In this document: positions 46,951 through 59,490 of the stretch, piece after piece | How the letters are laid out: each line of letters begins with the position of its first letter | How positions within the stretch are numbered: the first letter of the stretch is position 1 | Notes under the pieces: generated by a model | Seen by the model: the letters and a program-made list of their open reading frames with translations, nothing else | The model's database searches: none | Told to the model about the DNA's origin: nothing | Origin: Utricularia gibba | Lineage: Eukaryota; Streptophyta; Magnoliopsida; Lamiales; Lentibulariaceae | NCBI GenBank assembly: GCA_002189035.1 | Contig: NEEC01000011.1 | Span: 310,001 to 374,000, forward strand | DNA: 64,000 nt | Direction: 5' to 3' | Made by a program: the position numbers and the translations under genes

Positions 46951-47180
46951 ACTTGCATGATTGAAAGGTGCTTTGGATTATGGAAGAAATGGATTCATAT
47001 GGTCAATGATGTACCTACCAATATGAAATTTAAGCATCATGTAAGATTAGTCGGGGCCACAATGGCCATTCACAATTGATTGTGTCATGTTAATGTTGAT
47101 GGTAATGGCTCTAATTTACTCAACTTCCAACAGAATGAGCATGCTTGAGAAGATGAAGATAATCTTGAAGAAAAAAAATA
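46951..47180 (+). pseudogene. PIF/Harbinger transposase relic, C-terminal part
   Basis: The frame beginning near 46960 reads 'IERCFGLWKKW' and later 'LVGATMAIHN', the C-terminal signature of plant Harbinger transposases (family form 'IER.FG.LK' ... 'AIHNFIR'), where the Glu is the last catalytic acid. A stop follows the IHN block. Together with 38510-38953 it is one element split by family A copy 2. Confidence 0.65.
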
Positions 47181-48156
47181 AGACATTATATCAATGTATG
47201 GACTTCCTACGAGAATCCATTATTGATGATTACAGATTCCTACGATAAGATAAGATCGTGATTATGTGCACTTAGTTGTGGTTCTTATTAGTAATATTGT
47301 ACTTGCTATTTGATCATCAAAATACAGATAATATAATTTTATCTTTAAATTTTACTTATTTATAATTTATTTTTACTTATTTCCAACTACTTCAAAGTAA
47401 TTTCTACTTAAATAATAAATTATTTATTTGAACTAACTAGAAATTATAAAATAAATCGTAACAACTATAACATAATTTTACTCGATTTTTAAATAGTGAG
47501 AACTAACAATATAAATTTGGGAATCATTTTTACAATTTAGCCAAATGTTGGGTACTAGTTGTAACTCCCATTGATTTTCATCCTCTACTTTTTTCCAGGA
47601 ACACTACTACGTTCAAGTCCTTTGAAATCCACCCTCTTACCTGTTCCCCGGGTAGAGTTTTGCTGAGAATCTGTGTTTCAACCCTGCGATGAGAGCCTGA
47701 TCAGAAAGCTCGAGATGGGATGGGAAGGTGGCAATGTTGTACGGATGCGCTTCGGCGCGCGCCAAAAACGTAGAGGAGCACCAGCAGAACTCCACCCCCA
47801 GCCTTAAAAAGCAGAAAGCCTCCCCTTCCCTCTCCGCCGTCTAGAGGCAGCCACAGCTCCTCCTCTACTACCACTGCTGCTAGTGACTAACACCAAGTGC
47901 GTGCAAGTCTCGGAGTTGAGTTGGATGGTGGACTAGACGTTGGTGCTGGGATTAGCCAAAAACGCAACACCAAATTAACCAACTTTTTGGATGTACATGT
48001 GCACCTTCGTCTTGAATTTGGGTGTGGGGGATTTGGTTCCCAATTTAACAAAGAAGGAGAAGGCTGGTCTTCAGACAACTAAAACTGTATTATGTGAAAG
48101 GCTTGTATGTTTCACCTGTAGTTCCCAACCCTGAAAAAGGATGAACCAACAACATA
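47181..48156. other. Spacer; GC-rich patch near 47.7-47.9 kb
   Basis: 47181-47560 is AT-rich and empty. 47640-47900 is unusually GC-rich with a 10-bp palindrome GGCGCGCGCC (47754-47763), an A-run reminiscent of a TATA box ('cttaaaaagc', near 47802) and CT-rich sequence, as in a plus-strand promoter and leader. The open frame that follows (47897-48082) has no resemblance I recognise. A truncated gene start is possible but not shown. Confidence 0.35.
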
Positions 48157-49302
48157 TCATTTCTCTTCGAACTCAACATCTATGATGCCAGGATCAGACT
48201 TTGAAGAAGAACCAGGGCCTCTGCCTTTTGAGAAGTCACCTTGCGGCTGCCACACGATGTTTCCACAGCTTGCGCATCGAATGGTTTGGCTCTTGTACCC
48301 CATGAATTGCCTTCTACACGCAGGGCATTCTCCCTGCTCCGGAAAATTTATACCACATGAAGATTATGGGGATCGACCAAATGTGTTTTTGGAATACGAG
48401 CAGAAGGGCAATAGCCTTCCTTACCTTTATGACAAGATTATTTGCCAAAAGCCCGATCACGAGAGGGCCGGCTAATGGCAGCACCCATGTGGTGAAGATA
48501 AGGACTCGGAATAGCCATCCTGACAGAGCAAACCACACAAAGAAAAGCGTCTGCACAAATATCAAAGAAACGACCTCAGTTTGATAAATATCAGCAAGAC
48601 TTTCTACTTGGAAATATCGTGCAAGAGTTCAGATACGAAAAGCGTCGATCTCAGTTTCGAAACGAGATGCTTAAGAGAAGCAGGATAAGTGAATCAGATG
48701 AACAAGGCATAGAACCACTGTCATTTAAGATAGGAACATGCACTCACAGCAAAGCTTCTTCCCAGAGGGGTGTCCAGGAAGTCATTGAGCTGCCTCCTGT
48801 ACTGCAAAAGAAGAAGGCAAGAATGTAAAAGAGTTGCGATGAAAAGGGGAGAAGCAAAAAATATCTTGCAATCATGAAAAAATTTCATCGTTCCGATAGA
48901 AATCTAGTGGCGAATCAATACCTTGGGCAAATTTGACATGAACTCAAGCGAGAACGCCCGCCACCGCCGATTAATTTCAAAATCGCGGTCGAGCGCACGA
49001 GCCCTATCGGCCACACATTGCGCTGCAGAAGAGAGCCGCCTCGAAATCTCATACCTCCGGTCCAGCAGCTCCGCCGTTTTACTCGTCTCGTAGACCAAAA
49101 GCTCGAAGCCGTCGTTAGCCTTCCTCCAAGCGTCACGCCACGCCTCTCCGGAAGCCAGTCGCTTAGCGAAACCGTCAACGTCACTCCGCCTGAAAGCGCG
49201 CACAGTATTCACGCGGCAGCGTATTACCACGGCGTTCGCTGGATTTCGAAGTCGGCATCTCGTGTGGATCACAGGGCGGCAAAGTATGCCGGAAGCAGCC
49301 AT
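48157..49302 (-). CDS. Putative plastid membrane protein with C-terminal zinc ribbon, function unknown
   Basis: Exons: 48922-49302, 48748-48801, 48425-48550, 48157-48333, giving 245 residues with intact junctions. The start is ATG at 49302 (MAASGILCRPVIHTRC). The Arg/Ser-rich, acid-poor N-terminus looks like a plastid or mitochondrial transit peptide. Residues about 45-125 are charged and helical ('YEISRRLSSAAQCVADRA'). Exon 3 encodes a strongly hydrophobic stretch of about 38 residues, enough for one or two membrane helices ('WVLPLAGPLVIGLLANN'). The C-terminus is a four-Cys zinc ribbon: 'CPAC' and 'CASC' 17 residues apart. I recall similar uncharacterised plant proteins but no function. A membrane-anchored zinc ribbon facing the stroma is only an inference. 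Confidence 0.82.
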
Positions 49303-49530
49303 GGACAACACAGAACCGTGAAAATGAACTCAAAGGCGGAGGTTGCTTGGACCTTTGAAATACGGAAATTACTATTTCCACCCTGGATCCATAGATTCAT
49401 GGGAATACACTTTTTTATTTATAAAAATAGCAAAAACACACCGCATTTTGCAGAATGTTCATTTCAGCTGGTAACAGTTGAACTTGTACACACACAAAAG
49501 GAAACCAATGATGATGATGATGAGGCTTCT

Positions 49531-51914
49531 TCAGATAGCTCCTGGGTGCGGGTTTGCATTCTGCTCCGCTGCAGCAGATCCTTGAGGAGGGTGCTCTTGC
49601 TCTTGCTCCTGCTCTTGCTCTTGGAGGGGTGGCTCAGCCCCCACCTCGGCATGGTGAAATTTGACGACTATGCAGGTGATATTGTCCGCACTCCCGTGAC
49701 TGAATGCGGTTTCTGTCAACTTCCGCGCCGCTGCTTCTGCGTCCTCCTCGGCCAGCCCGATCGCGACAGCTTCCTGCAAACCATGTCAACAGTGAAGTTC
49801 ACAGGGGGGAAAGGCGGAGAGATGATCAGCCGGCCGGCGGGGTACCTCGTTGGGTACGACGTCCCACAGGCCATCACTGGCGAGTACAAGCAGTTCCAGA
49901 TCCAGGTCGATCTCTTGCTCCTGTAGAATACAGGAGGAGTGGATTATAAACTTGACAAATCAGGTGTTGGTTGAGGAGGCCGTGGCCTGCTTTACTCCAG
50001 TCCTTAGTCACCTGAATCTCAGGTTCAGCCACAACAAACTGCTTCAGCATTCGATTGCCGAAAGCACGAGACATCGCCAGGACACCTCCGACCCTCCATG
50101 TCCCTGAAAATCATATCGCTGTTGAAGCTCCGAGCGTGCATGTGTTTGTGACTCATGCTTTCAGCTGTAATAGATAACAGAGGAAGCCAAACCTGCCCAC
50201 ATCACCACACCTCCTGCGTTTTCAATCCTCTTCCGCTCATCGATCCTGTTTGGTTTGTGATCTTCAGAGAGCGGGATTGCTGTCGAGGAACAAGAGAGGT
50301 GAGCGAAAAAGAAAATCAAGAAACACTATTGGTTCTTCTGAAGGTATCGCGGGCTACTTAAAACATAGATAACACATTGGGTGAGCAAATCATAGTGAAA
50401 ATTTTGAAGCAAATTCTCCAGCCAGAACATATATTTCATCGAAACGAGCAACAGAAGTTAAAAGTCATGCAGTCTGGACTGCCCACAGACTCTCTTGCAC
50501 GTTTGCGTGATAAAGAATAAGAGTACAGGCTACCAAGCGATCTATGATAAAGATTGCACCTTTCCCAGTCTTAGACATGATAGTTCGAGAATCTCCAACA
50601 TTAGCAACATAGAGGTGATTGCCGATGACAACTGCCGTTGAAGCAGTTGAGCCATCATCACGAGTGATATCCTTTTCTGATTCCAAAAACTCCCTGTCTG
50701 TCTGCTGATAAGTCTCACCTGTAGAACGTTATCATCAAGGGCACCTTCCTAGAAGAATTTCAGAAAAAACTAAAACTACAGCAGCATATTAAGACCACAC
50801 TCAAACGTCACATCACATCTCACAGTTGAATTTTCATCAGCGTATCTTTAAGCTGGAAATGATTCAGAAATGATTGGTAATCCTCATTAACAGAAACATG
50901 GATAACTATGAAAGCCTAACTATGAACGGGAAAAATATGTCTTGAGATAAATTGGGGATGCTCACTGATGGCCAACTTCGTATTTGAAATAAATTCTGGG
51001 TGTCTCATAAGATTTTCAAAAAGGTGTTCCTTCAAATATTCTGCAGCTCGAGAGCCACCATGGCCTGCATAAAGATAACAGCTTGATTAGGAGCCTAACG
51101 AGGCAGCATACTTTACTCCCATCGAGGGGGGAAGAATGACACATATGATATACACCCATTTCACCATATTCAATTAAATTAAAGAAAAGAATGAACATAG
51201 TCAACTGCGGACGTGCATCATTCACGGTAACTTAATCCAGTTAGTTTTGCTAGTCATCACCACATTTATTCAGTGTTTTAAAGCCATGAATTGTTCTCCG
51301 GCCATCACACATTAAGCTGCAATAAGCAATTAGAGATCCACATGGCGCAGGCTTACCATCGAAAATTCCAAATAGGCAAATTGGCTGCCCATCAACTTCT
51401 GAGAACTTTATGTCAAAAAAGTCTTCCATGGTAGCTCGCTTCCCCTTAAAACTGGAATAGCCACAACTTGGTCTTCCATCTTCCCTGTAAGAATAATTGG
51501 GACAGACTTCAGTTAATGTGACCGCAAAATATGAAAAGAATTCAAAATATAAAGCTACAGCCTGTGCAAGGCCAACACGCCGTATGCTAAAAGAATAAAA
51601 AAAAACAAACCTATCTAATTCACATGCCATTGGGACTACCAGCGCCGCAACCAAAATATGATCAAAGTAGAAAATTACTAACAAAATGCATGCAACTACA
51701 AGCGTTGAATTGAAAAATAACAAAAAGCTAATGAAACCAGTTGCTAGGGTCACGCATGAAATGAGCAAGGAAACCAATCCACTATTATTCATAATTGAAG
51801 TTAACAATTCCCTAACCTCTTCCATCCCCCGCTAGCAAAGCTTCCATCCTCATCCCCTTGCAGTATAAAATCAGGCATGGATCCCTTTGCAGTAGAACCG
51901 CAATCTACCATCAT
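49531..51914 (-). CDS. Protein phosphatase 2C (PP2C76/PP2C11-like)
   Basis: Exons: 51817-51914, 51357-51484, 50966-51064, 50560-50718, 50193-50279, 50012-50103, 49846-49920, 49531-49773, totalling 981 bp, 326 residues, open. It is a Mg/Mn-dependent Ser/Thr phosphatase. Metal ligands and motifs: 'TMEDFFD', '[17 protein letters not shown]', '[12 protein letters not shown]', 'VANVGDSRT', 'SEDHKPNR', '[17 protein letters not shown]', '[14 protein letters not shown]' and '[11 protein letters not shown]'. The layout matches the Arabidopsis At5g53140 (PP2C76) group. The frame is open upstream to 52031 without an ATG, and that upstream peptide ('KAGHLLRICGTSL') resembles the family N-terminus, so the true start may be further 5'. 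The C-terminus has an added Glu-Gln repeat (49593-49622). Confidence 0.92.
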
Positions 51915-52031
51915 ACTCCCTTTTCTTAAGAAGCTTCTCTTCGTCCGACAAGCTACACGGTTGATGGACAACGAAGTCCCACAGATACGCAACAAATGCC
52001 CGGCCTTAGCGCACCTTCCAATGTGCCACAC

Positions 52032-52903
52032 CCAAAAACTTGCACATCACAAAAAGCCGCTGCATAGCTTCTAAATTGGCGCAATTTCATCTCAAACCTG
52101 AATCTGATGAATTCCCAACATAAACCGAGAAGACAGAAGAAAATCAGCCAACCACTTCCCTTCTCATATCGCAAAGGTAAAGCAATGTAATTGAATCGTA
52201 ACCAGTCATCCCACCGCTCAGGCACAGAATTTCAAAATTCGTTCCTTTGACAGAAATTAAAAAAGGCCGCACAGTGCAATACAGAAACTATACATGAAAA
52301 AAAACAAAGAAGACAAGAAATTGAATTAGATCATCATTTAAAGAGATCGGTCTTCTACAAAACCATTAATTTCATAGCATCCGAGAGCCCCTGAAGCTCA
52401 AAATCGTAGCACGAACCATAACCATGTATAAGATCTCGGAAGATGCAGATCCATCAGACCGAATCAGAATCAGCCGACGCCTCGAAACCCTAAAGCGGGT
52501 TGGATGCGAGGGGATAAAAAGTGATGGATGCCGCGCCTTGCAAAATGTCTCAGAACCAGAGGAGGCCGGGGACCGTGGGTGGGGTGTGCGGGGGTGGGGG
52601 AAGAGATGACACGTGGCAACTCACTTACTGCTTCAAACCCTGTGCTCCTGCCTCTCCTGCGTTTCGGTCACATGGGCACGAACGAGTGCATCCCTTGAAA
52701 ACAAGGATTAAAGACATGCGAACCACTAACAATTCTAAGGATTGAAAACGGGCATCTATCCCTCCTATGAGGCGCGGATGCGATACAGCTAGATATATTC
52801 GACTTAAGGTATAATCGAAACAGGGACAATGGCATAGATACACCAATAGTCTCTAGGTTGTGATAATGAATATCCTGGGTCATAGAAGCTAGCTGGATGA
52901 TTG
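52032..52903. other. PP2C 5' region and SINAT 3' flank
   Basis: This stretch lies between the PP2C 5' end and the SINAT stop codon on the same strand. It should hold the PP2C promoter and leader and the SINAT 3' UTR. The G-rich run near 52560-52605 and scattered short frames show no coding resemblance. No element is visible. Confidence 0.5.
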
Positions 52904-54236
52904 TCATGTACAAAGGCTTGGTACAGTGACCCCTGCTTCTGAATTCTGCTGTTCCTTGGATATTCTGCCGGTGACTCTGAGCTTGAGCTCTTTCCTATCG
53001 CCACCAGAGAAGAAAAGCGCCATACTACGTTGGATGATCAGCCCATCATGGCTATCCCTCACCTTTCTATGGCTGTCTCTAATGCTCCGTGGAGTGCCTT
53101 CCCAAATGAGCTTTCTGCCATTGCCGCCAACCTCCAAACTGTAGCCGTATTTGCGAGCCTCAGCTTCATCCCCCATAAAACGAAGAAATGCCATGTACAC
53201 AGGGGCCATTCCAAGTTGAAATGCTTCAAAATGAAGGCAAAAATATTGGCCAAAGCAATTGAATACCTAGTAACACATAGAAAGCGTTAGCTGAGGCATG
53301 GAGAAATAAGCGGATGCAGACTATTTGAACGAAAAGCAGTTCAAGCCATTCCGCATTACGCAATCCTAATTACCTTGTGTCTCAACTTGTCCTCCAACCA
53401 CCTTTTTTGTTAAAAAAATAGCATGAATACGAATGTCCACAAGGCAAAACGCACTCTCAAGATGCCTGAAACTACATATATAAAGGATGTAAACATCGCA
53501 CTCACAGTTAACATCCATGTAGCATTTTCCACTTCACGAGGATTTGACTTAACATAACGGTGATTAAAGGTGCAGCCAGTGTGCATGTCCACTTTATGGT
53601 CATCTCTCAAATGGGAAACTAGATAAGGAATGTTTCCAGTAACTGCACACTCTGATCCAGCGTAGGGACAATTATAAGGCCTAAAATTGCAAATTCCCTC
53701 ATGACTGAGTTTGCTGTAATAAGGAAAAATTTCCAAGCAACCCAAGGAATAAAATTTGCAAGGAAGCTCTAATGACTCTGCAACTTTCTCAAGGGCCAAA
53801 CATCTAATATCCCCCAATTCTTGCCTGCAGGTAGGGCATCTGTTATGCACCCTTGTCTTGCAATTTGCACAGAGAGTGTGGCCATTGGGACACTGAAAAA
53901 AAAAATCCAGTCAATGGCTAGTGTACAAAACGGTTGATAAACTTTTAAAGTAAAGGTGGTTGAAACCACAGACGAAAACAATTTTTATAATATGCATGTG
54001 CCCCATGTCAAGTGGCAGACCTGATGAATCGGTGGGTACATGGAGTTAGTACAAACAGGGCACTCCAGCAATTCATGCACTCCTTTTGGAGCAATTCCAG
54101 AAGAGGCTAGCCTATGGTTCTTACAAAACTGCTGCGCAAGACCATTGGAGCTGCTGTGAGTGTTTGTGGAGCCCGGTGCCTGGATTTCTTCTTCATCCAT
54201 AGAATCCGATAACAAGACACTCTCAACACCTTCCAT
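52904..54236 (-). CDS. SINA-type RING E3 ubiquitin ligase (SINAT family)
   Basis: Exons: 54021-54236, 53506-53892, 52904-53266, giving 321 residues with no breaks. Start chosen at ATG 54236 (MEGVESVLLSDSMDEEE), which aligns with SINAT N-termini; upstream in-frame ATGs at 54251 and 54320 are less likely. The C3HC4 RING finger runs from 'LLECPVCTNSMYPPIHQ' across the exon 1-2 junction to 'NRCPTCRQELG'. The SIAH-type zinc fingers follow ('LPCKFYSLGC' to 'HLRDDHKVDMH'), then the TRAF-like substrate-binding domain ('HFEAFQLGMAPVYMAFLRF', 'KVRDSHDGLIIQRSMAL'). SINAT ligases act as dimers in signalling and endosomal or autophagy protein turnover. The motif set is closest to the SINAT3/4/5 type. Confidence 0.93.
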
Positions 54237-55291
54237 ATCTCTGGACGTCATCCCATTAAAAATACCAAAAACTCCCAAATTTAAAGATCTAGCCAAGTTG
54301 CGGAAAATATAAAATTCCAACTTCTGTGAGCGAGATACCCAGTTGCAAAGATTCCAAATTTAGAGTTAACAATGGCAGACTAGCCGGATTGGCAGCCGGG
54401 GTATTAGATCTTAAAACATGAGCGCACAATGAACTTTAATAGGAGATAGATGAGGCAGCTTTACATGTTGATATGGAGAGAATGGCATCACCCAACAGCA
54501 AGAAAAAACCTTGATCGTTGACCGAAACCCGCGGCTTCCATTTCCTCAAAGAAGCAATTCAAAAGGACAATTCCAAGCAACGACCAAATGGCGAGACAGG
54601 GTTTCGAATGACGGGAATCCGAATTGCCTTAAGAGGCCGGAACCCCAAATGAAGGATTCCAGGGAATCATCATCGATCGATCAATCAATCAATCAATCAA
54701 TGAGGAAGAGAGCTGAAAAACAGGGCATATTGGTAATTGGATTATGTATATATACAAATAATCATTACAAAATATCTCGAATTCAATTTTTTCTAAATCA
54801 AAGTAGAGCCCATTGGTTTGGGTTTATTTAAATGCAAAATCAATTCAAAAAAATTAATAGTAAAATTTGTACTCCACATTTTTCTTTCCATATTTTAAGT
54901 ATAATAATCATATCCGTGTATTGAAAAATTAGAGAAACATGTAAAAGAAACAAATATAATATTTTTATCCTAACAACTAATAATTATTGAAAAACTAATT
55001 GATCAAATGAGTTTGTAGCTATTAATTGGAATAAAAAATGACATAATCGGTTCATCCACAAAATTTCAACCCTCACTTATCTTCTCATCAAAAAATTATT
55101 CATTTTTCTTTCTCAATTAAATTGAGAAGATTTAAGTGGATTAGCACCACTTGGACTCATCTATAGATTTTGGGTACAGAATGCAAGGAACCGTCTTACT
55201 TTTCCTAGGTTTTTTTTATACAAATCTATACAAAAAAAACACACTATCAAATTACTAAAACTATAAAAATTCATTTTTTATTCTTCATAAA
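54237..55291. other. SINAT 5' flank with a TCAA microsatellite, then AT-rich spacer
   Basis: A (TCAA/ATCA) tetranucleotide run of about five units lies at about 54675-54702, within 500 bp upstream of the SINAT start. From 54800 the sequence is AT-rich with no gene visible up to the LTR at 55292. Confidence 0.55.
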
Positions 55292-56485
55292 TGATAAGTG
55301 ATTTTGTGTTAATTATATTTGTGCTTTTTAGGACTCCCTTAGATGAGTTTTGCATTCTTTTTATCCCACTTTATTTATGTTTTTAGAAAAATTTTATATC
55401 TTTTATACCACTTTGATCTTTTTGGAGGGAAAGTGTGTTTTGTGATTTTTCAGGACGAATTTGGAATAATTTGGAGGATTTTAGAGCTACTTTGATGAAG
55501 ACTAAGATTTGGTCTACCCGGATGAAGACTCGATCAAAGTTTCTCTGATAAGATAAGATTCGCATCTTATCTTGGAGAAATTGGATCTCATCCTAGAAGA
55601 TTTATATCAAATCTTTAAAGATTCGGATAGAAGATTTAATGCGAGCCCATCAAGAAAGCTCGACAAATCCCCACCATTATATAAAGATCCAAACGCGAAG
55701 ACCTAAAGGGAGTCAAGTGGTAGACGACCAGAGAGTCAAATTAGGGTTTAGAGTCGAGTCTAGCATATTTTGGATGTCTTTCCTTTCGTTTTTCATCAAC
55801 TTTTGTTGTTTAGAGTCAAGCATGCGTGTGTGAGCGCTTGTGACTGAGGATCTGCTGTGACGCCTTGCTTGCGCAAGTCCTGCGCGCATGACTGTCTTAC
55901 TATGTTTTTCAGCATTTAATTTGAGGTCTGATTCTGTTTTTCGCAACGTTTTCTTTACCAACGTGATCTTTAGGGTTTACCATATAACCTTAAGGGAGTG
56001 TGGGAAAATCAAAGATTGGCCTCAAGCACCTAAGGAGAAGGGCTCAATCGGACATCGTTGGTAAGACATATTCTATCTAATCTGTCTGCGAGGTGTGAGG
56101 TGTAGAGGTTAGATTTGGGTGTGGGAAAACATGGGTTATCACAAGAGGTGAAATGGCTCTGGTGGCGTGGTTGATTCCATAATCCCACAAAATAAGGGAC
56201 GGTGCTATAACAGTCACCAAGTAGCACTACTTTAACATAACACCCCCAAAGCTTGCGCAAGCAGGTCAGTGTTCAAGGTTTGCACACACGCAAGGGCGAT
56301 TTTCAAGTAAGATGGATCTTAAATTCAATTCCACTTTTATTATTATATTCAAAACCCAATCTTTCTTTTATTTTCAATCTTTTTAAATCTTTGTTTTGAA
56401 AAGAATATTTCAATAACAATTCCGTGTGGATACGATCTTATTTTATTACTTCGACGGTTTCTGTACAATTGCAGAATTACCATCA
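55292..56485 (+). mobile_element. Solo LTR of the same Ty3/gypsy family, plus orientation
   Basis: It begins TGATAAGTGATTTTG and ends CACCATCA-like ('attaccatca'), 1194 bp, homologous in opposite orientation to 2570-3714. A TATATAAAG box lies near 55679-55687. The next bases are 'agctaaaaaatg', not a primer site, so no internal region follows. The flanks 'ataaa' and 'agcta' do not match, so it may be a solo LTR left by recombination between different copies, or one flank is rearranged. Confidence 0.82.
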
Positions 56486-59476
56486 AGCTAAAAAATGAGA
56501 CAAATAAAATTAAAAGGTCAATGAGAAGTTAGGGTCTTTTGCAAAGTAAAAAATCAAAAAATTTTACAATAAGCATCGAACAAAGACATAATGGATAGAG
56601 ATAATCAGTGTAATAAAAAAGAGGGAATAACTGTTTTTACAAATAAGAAATTTTTTTAAAAAATATTAATATTTTTAAAAAATGAGATAATATAGAGATA
56701 TTTTTAAAAAATAACTAATATAAAATAAATATTTCTAAATATAAATAATATTTTCATATTATAAATTTTAAAAAAATATAAATATACATAATTAACTTCA
56801 AAATGTTCTTTATAATTAATTCATTTATAAATAAATTAATAAAAAATTCAACTCCATTGTTAAATTATATTATTAAAATATCAACAAATTGAGTTATTAT
56901 AAATATTTCAAACTAAATTTAATTATTTTAAATAAACAATTTTTATACATTTAAATGGTTATTGAGTTTAGAAAAAGTCACATCATTAAACTGAATAAAA
57001 GTTGAATAAATTTTAAAAATAATTAATATAATACTTGAAATTTATAATCCAAATACATAAAATATTATCAAACAAGCCAAATTAACAAACACAATTTAAT
57101 TATTTATTGATAATGATAGTATACTTTTTTAGTTCCCTCACAACACTTTTTATACAATACGATCAAATGTTGAATTTCTAATTTTACATTGTAACGAAGT
57201 TATAGATTGACTAAAATCTTCATATAAAGTTAGCTATTGTGATGAATTCGTTGATTGATCAATATTCTTATATGAAAGTTGTTGTTACTATATGGATTAT
57301 CGGTGTTGAAAATATGTTATCTCATTTTGTATTGTTCTGTATATATAAAGTAAATATATAGAGGATTACAAAATAGGTAGATATTTTTTGTTTACACTAT
57401 AAATTTTGATTCCGTAATAAAAAACTATAATGACTTTTTTGTATTTTGACATGCTATATTATATTTTAATATATTGTTTAATAAAAAATATTATTGACTT
57501 TTTCGTATTTTGGCATGCTACATTATATTTCAATATTCCTTATTGCATTATGTTTTCTATGTTACAAGGATGTATGTTAATATATTGATGATTTCAAATT
57601 CATAGATTATTTAATGAAATGATAGGTTTTTATAGATTATATTGATTGTTTTATAAAAGTTTTATAATTATGCATTATGTTTTGGATTAAATTCTAAATT
57701 CTAGTTTACACATAATATTTTTTTTCTTTCAGATTATGTTCTAAATTCATTTTCTTGTGTTTTTTAGACTTATATAAATTATTATTATTATTATTATTAT
57801 TGTAACAAAGCCATGGATATTGTTTGTGAAGATAAAAATTTAATTTAAAATAATAAATATACCCTAATGACATATATAAATGAAGAAAAAATGTTTATTG
57901 AAACTAAGAGAAAAGTAATGAATGATGAAATAGGTATAAATAAAACTTGTTTAAATAGCAAGTTATTCATATGGATACAAAATGTAAATACAAGTATTTC
58001 ACTTGTTTGTTTATATGATGAAAAACAAATGAATTTATGTATGTTGAGATATATTTTAGAGATAGATAAAGCCTTATCCATATTATAACATTATACCACA
58101 TTTAATTGCTCAATTTGAATTCAATATTAAGAAAAATGATGATGATTAGCACTTTGTCATATGCTGTCAAATGAAAACATCCATATGTCCATTCTACATT
58201 GGGCCTGATCCACAAGAACAAATGAACATATAGAAAACTAAATTGATCTACCTCATTGATGGAGTCTAAATTGGATTGAGGTAATCGGTCATTGAAAAGG
58301 AGCCAAAAGGTATCCTGGCAGGTTGGCACAGGTCGATAAGTGTCAAAGTTTGTTAGCAACGGTCATGGTACAGTAGTCGGTGGTTATCTGAAAGTAAGAC
58401 CATAGTATGCACAAAAGGCGCAGAAAGTAGCCGACATCTACAGAATTCAGAATTCGATCAGACCAACCTCTTCGATAAATATAAGAAACCTTGAAGAAGA
58501 AAGGGTTGAACTCCAAGCACTCTAACTTGTATTTTTTTCTCACCCCCACCTAGTGAAGTTATTTTTCAGTGAACTCTGACAGCTAGGTGATTTTTTTCAT
58601 TCCCCGACGGTTTCCACGTTAAAATCCCCGTCTTTCTTCATTTCTGTTAATCGCATCATACAGAACCCTGAAATCTTAATTGGTCCAGCCGTATCCCCAA
58701 CCCGGGAATCGGTTTTCACCTTTGCACCGATTTCCAACCACAACACTCATATTTGTAATGTAATACCATATGTATTTACTCTACATTCAAACTTGACGAT
58801 CAAAGTAATTGTGGATCTCCTATAGAATTAATGCAAATATTCTAAAGAAAGCCACTATCTCAAAATCATTCACAAAGATAGAGTATTGAAGTCTTGCTTC
58901 TACTAATACAAAGTTAATGTGAATCTCTTACATCCAAAAATATTTTCAACAACCCTTGCTTACTTTTCTTTATTATGATAGAAAATCTACCATTATCTCA
59001 CTTTCAAACCCATTTTTCATGAATGCACGAAATACATCTAGATCGATTGTCACATTATCTGTGATCAATACAAGAAAATTTTTTAATGCCTCAGTCTATA
59101 CCTTCAAATCAGCAGTTAGCTTATGTATTTACCAAGTCCATTAGCATTCTCTCTTTTCAGTATATCATGGAGAAACTTGGTTTGGGTCCTACTACATCAC
59201 ACTTCCATATCTCGAATTAGGATGCATATTTGATGAACAACTCGAATCAAGATGCATACATGACAGACTTCTATGACTTGGAAAGGGCGGTAAGATGCTA
59301 AGAAGCATACATGAGTTATATATGAATGAAGGTAAAGTCAATTGACTGTAAAACATATGGAATGCTCAAATATATCATTTCAAAGTTAATACTTGAACAT
59401 TGATTGGAGGTCTCAAGTCAAACAATCCAAAATATTTTATTTACACTTACTTCAAATCCAGAATAATTGTTTATTA
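56486..59476. other. AT-rich spacer
   Basis: No gene is visible. An (ATT)n microsatellite of about eight units lies at 57779-57802. 58.1-58.75 kb is less AT-rich and resembles decayed retrotransposon LTR sequence, but I found no partner copy in the window to support that. Confidence 0.45.
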
Positions 59477-59490
59477 GAGCATCTCCAACC
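59474..59490 (+). mobile_element. Left terminus of a PIF/Harbinger-type element
   Basis: TTA (59474-59476) followed by GAGCATCTCCAACC (59477-59490) is the 3-bp duplication plus terminal inverted repeat style known from plant PIF/Harbinger elements and their Tourist-type MITEs. The matching right terminus (GGTTGGAGATGCTC then TTA) was not found downstream, so the element is truncated or rearranged. A Harbinger-type accessory gene relic lies 900 bp inside. Confidence 0.55.

Noticed and set aside
49018-49926. 302-codon plus-strand open frame
   Set aside because: It runs antisense across the first exon of the zinc-ribbon gene and the last exons of the PP2C. Both minus-strand readings carry conserved motifs, so this is a shadow frame.
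57845-58088. Overlapping open frames on both strands
   Set aside because: AT-rich spacer with low-complexity translation and no conserved motif.
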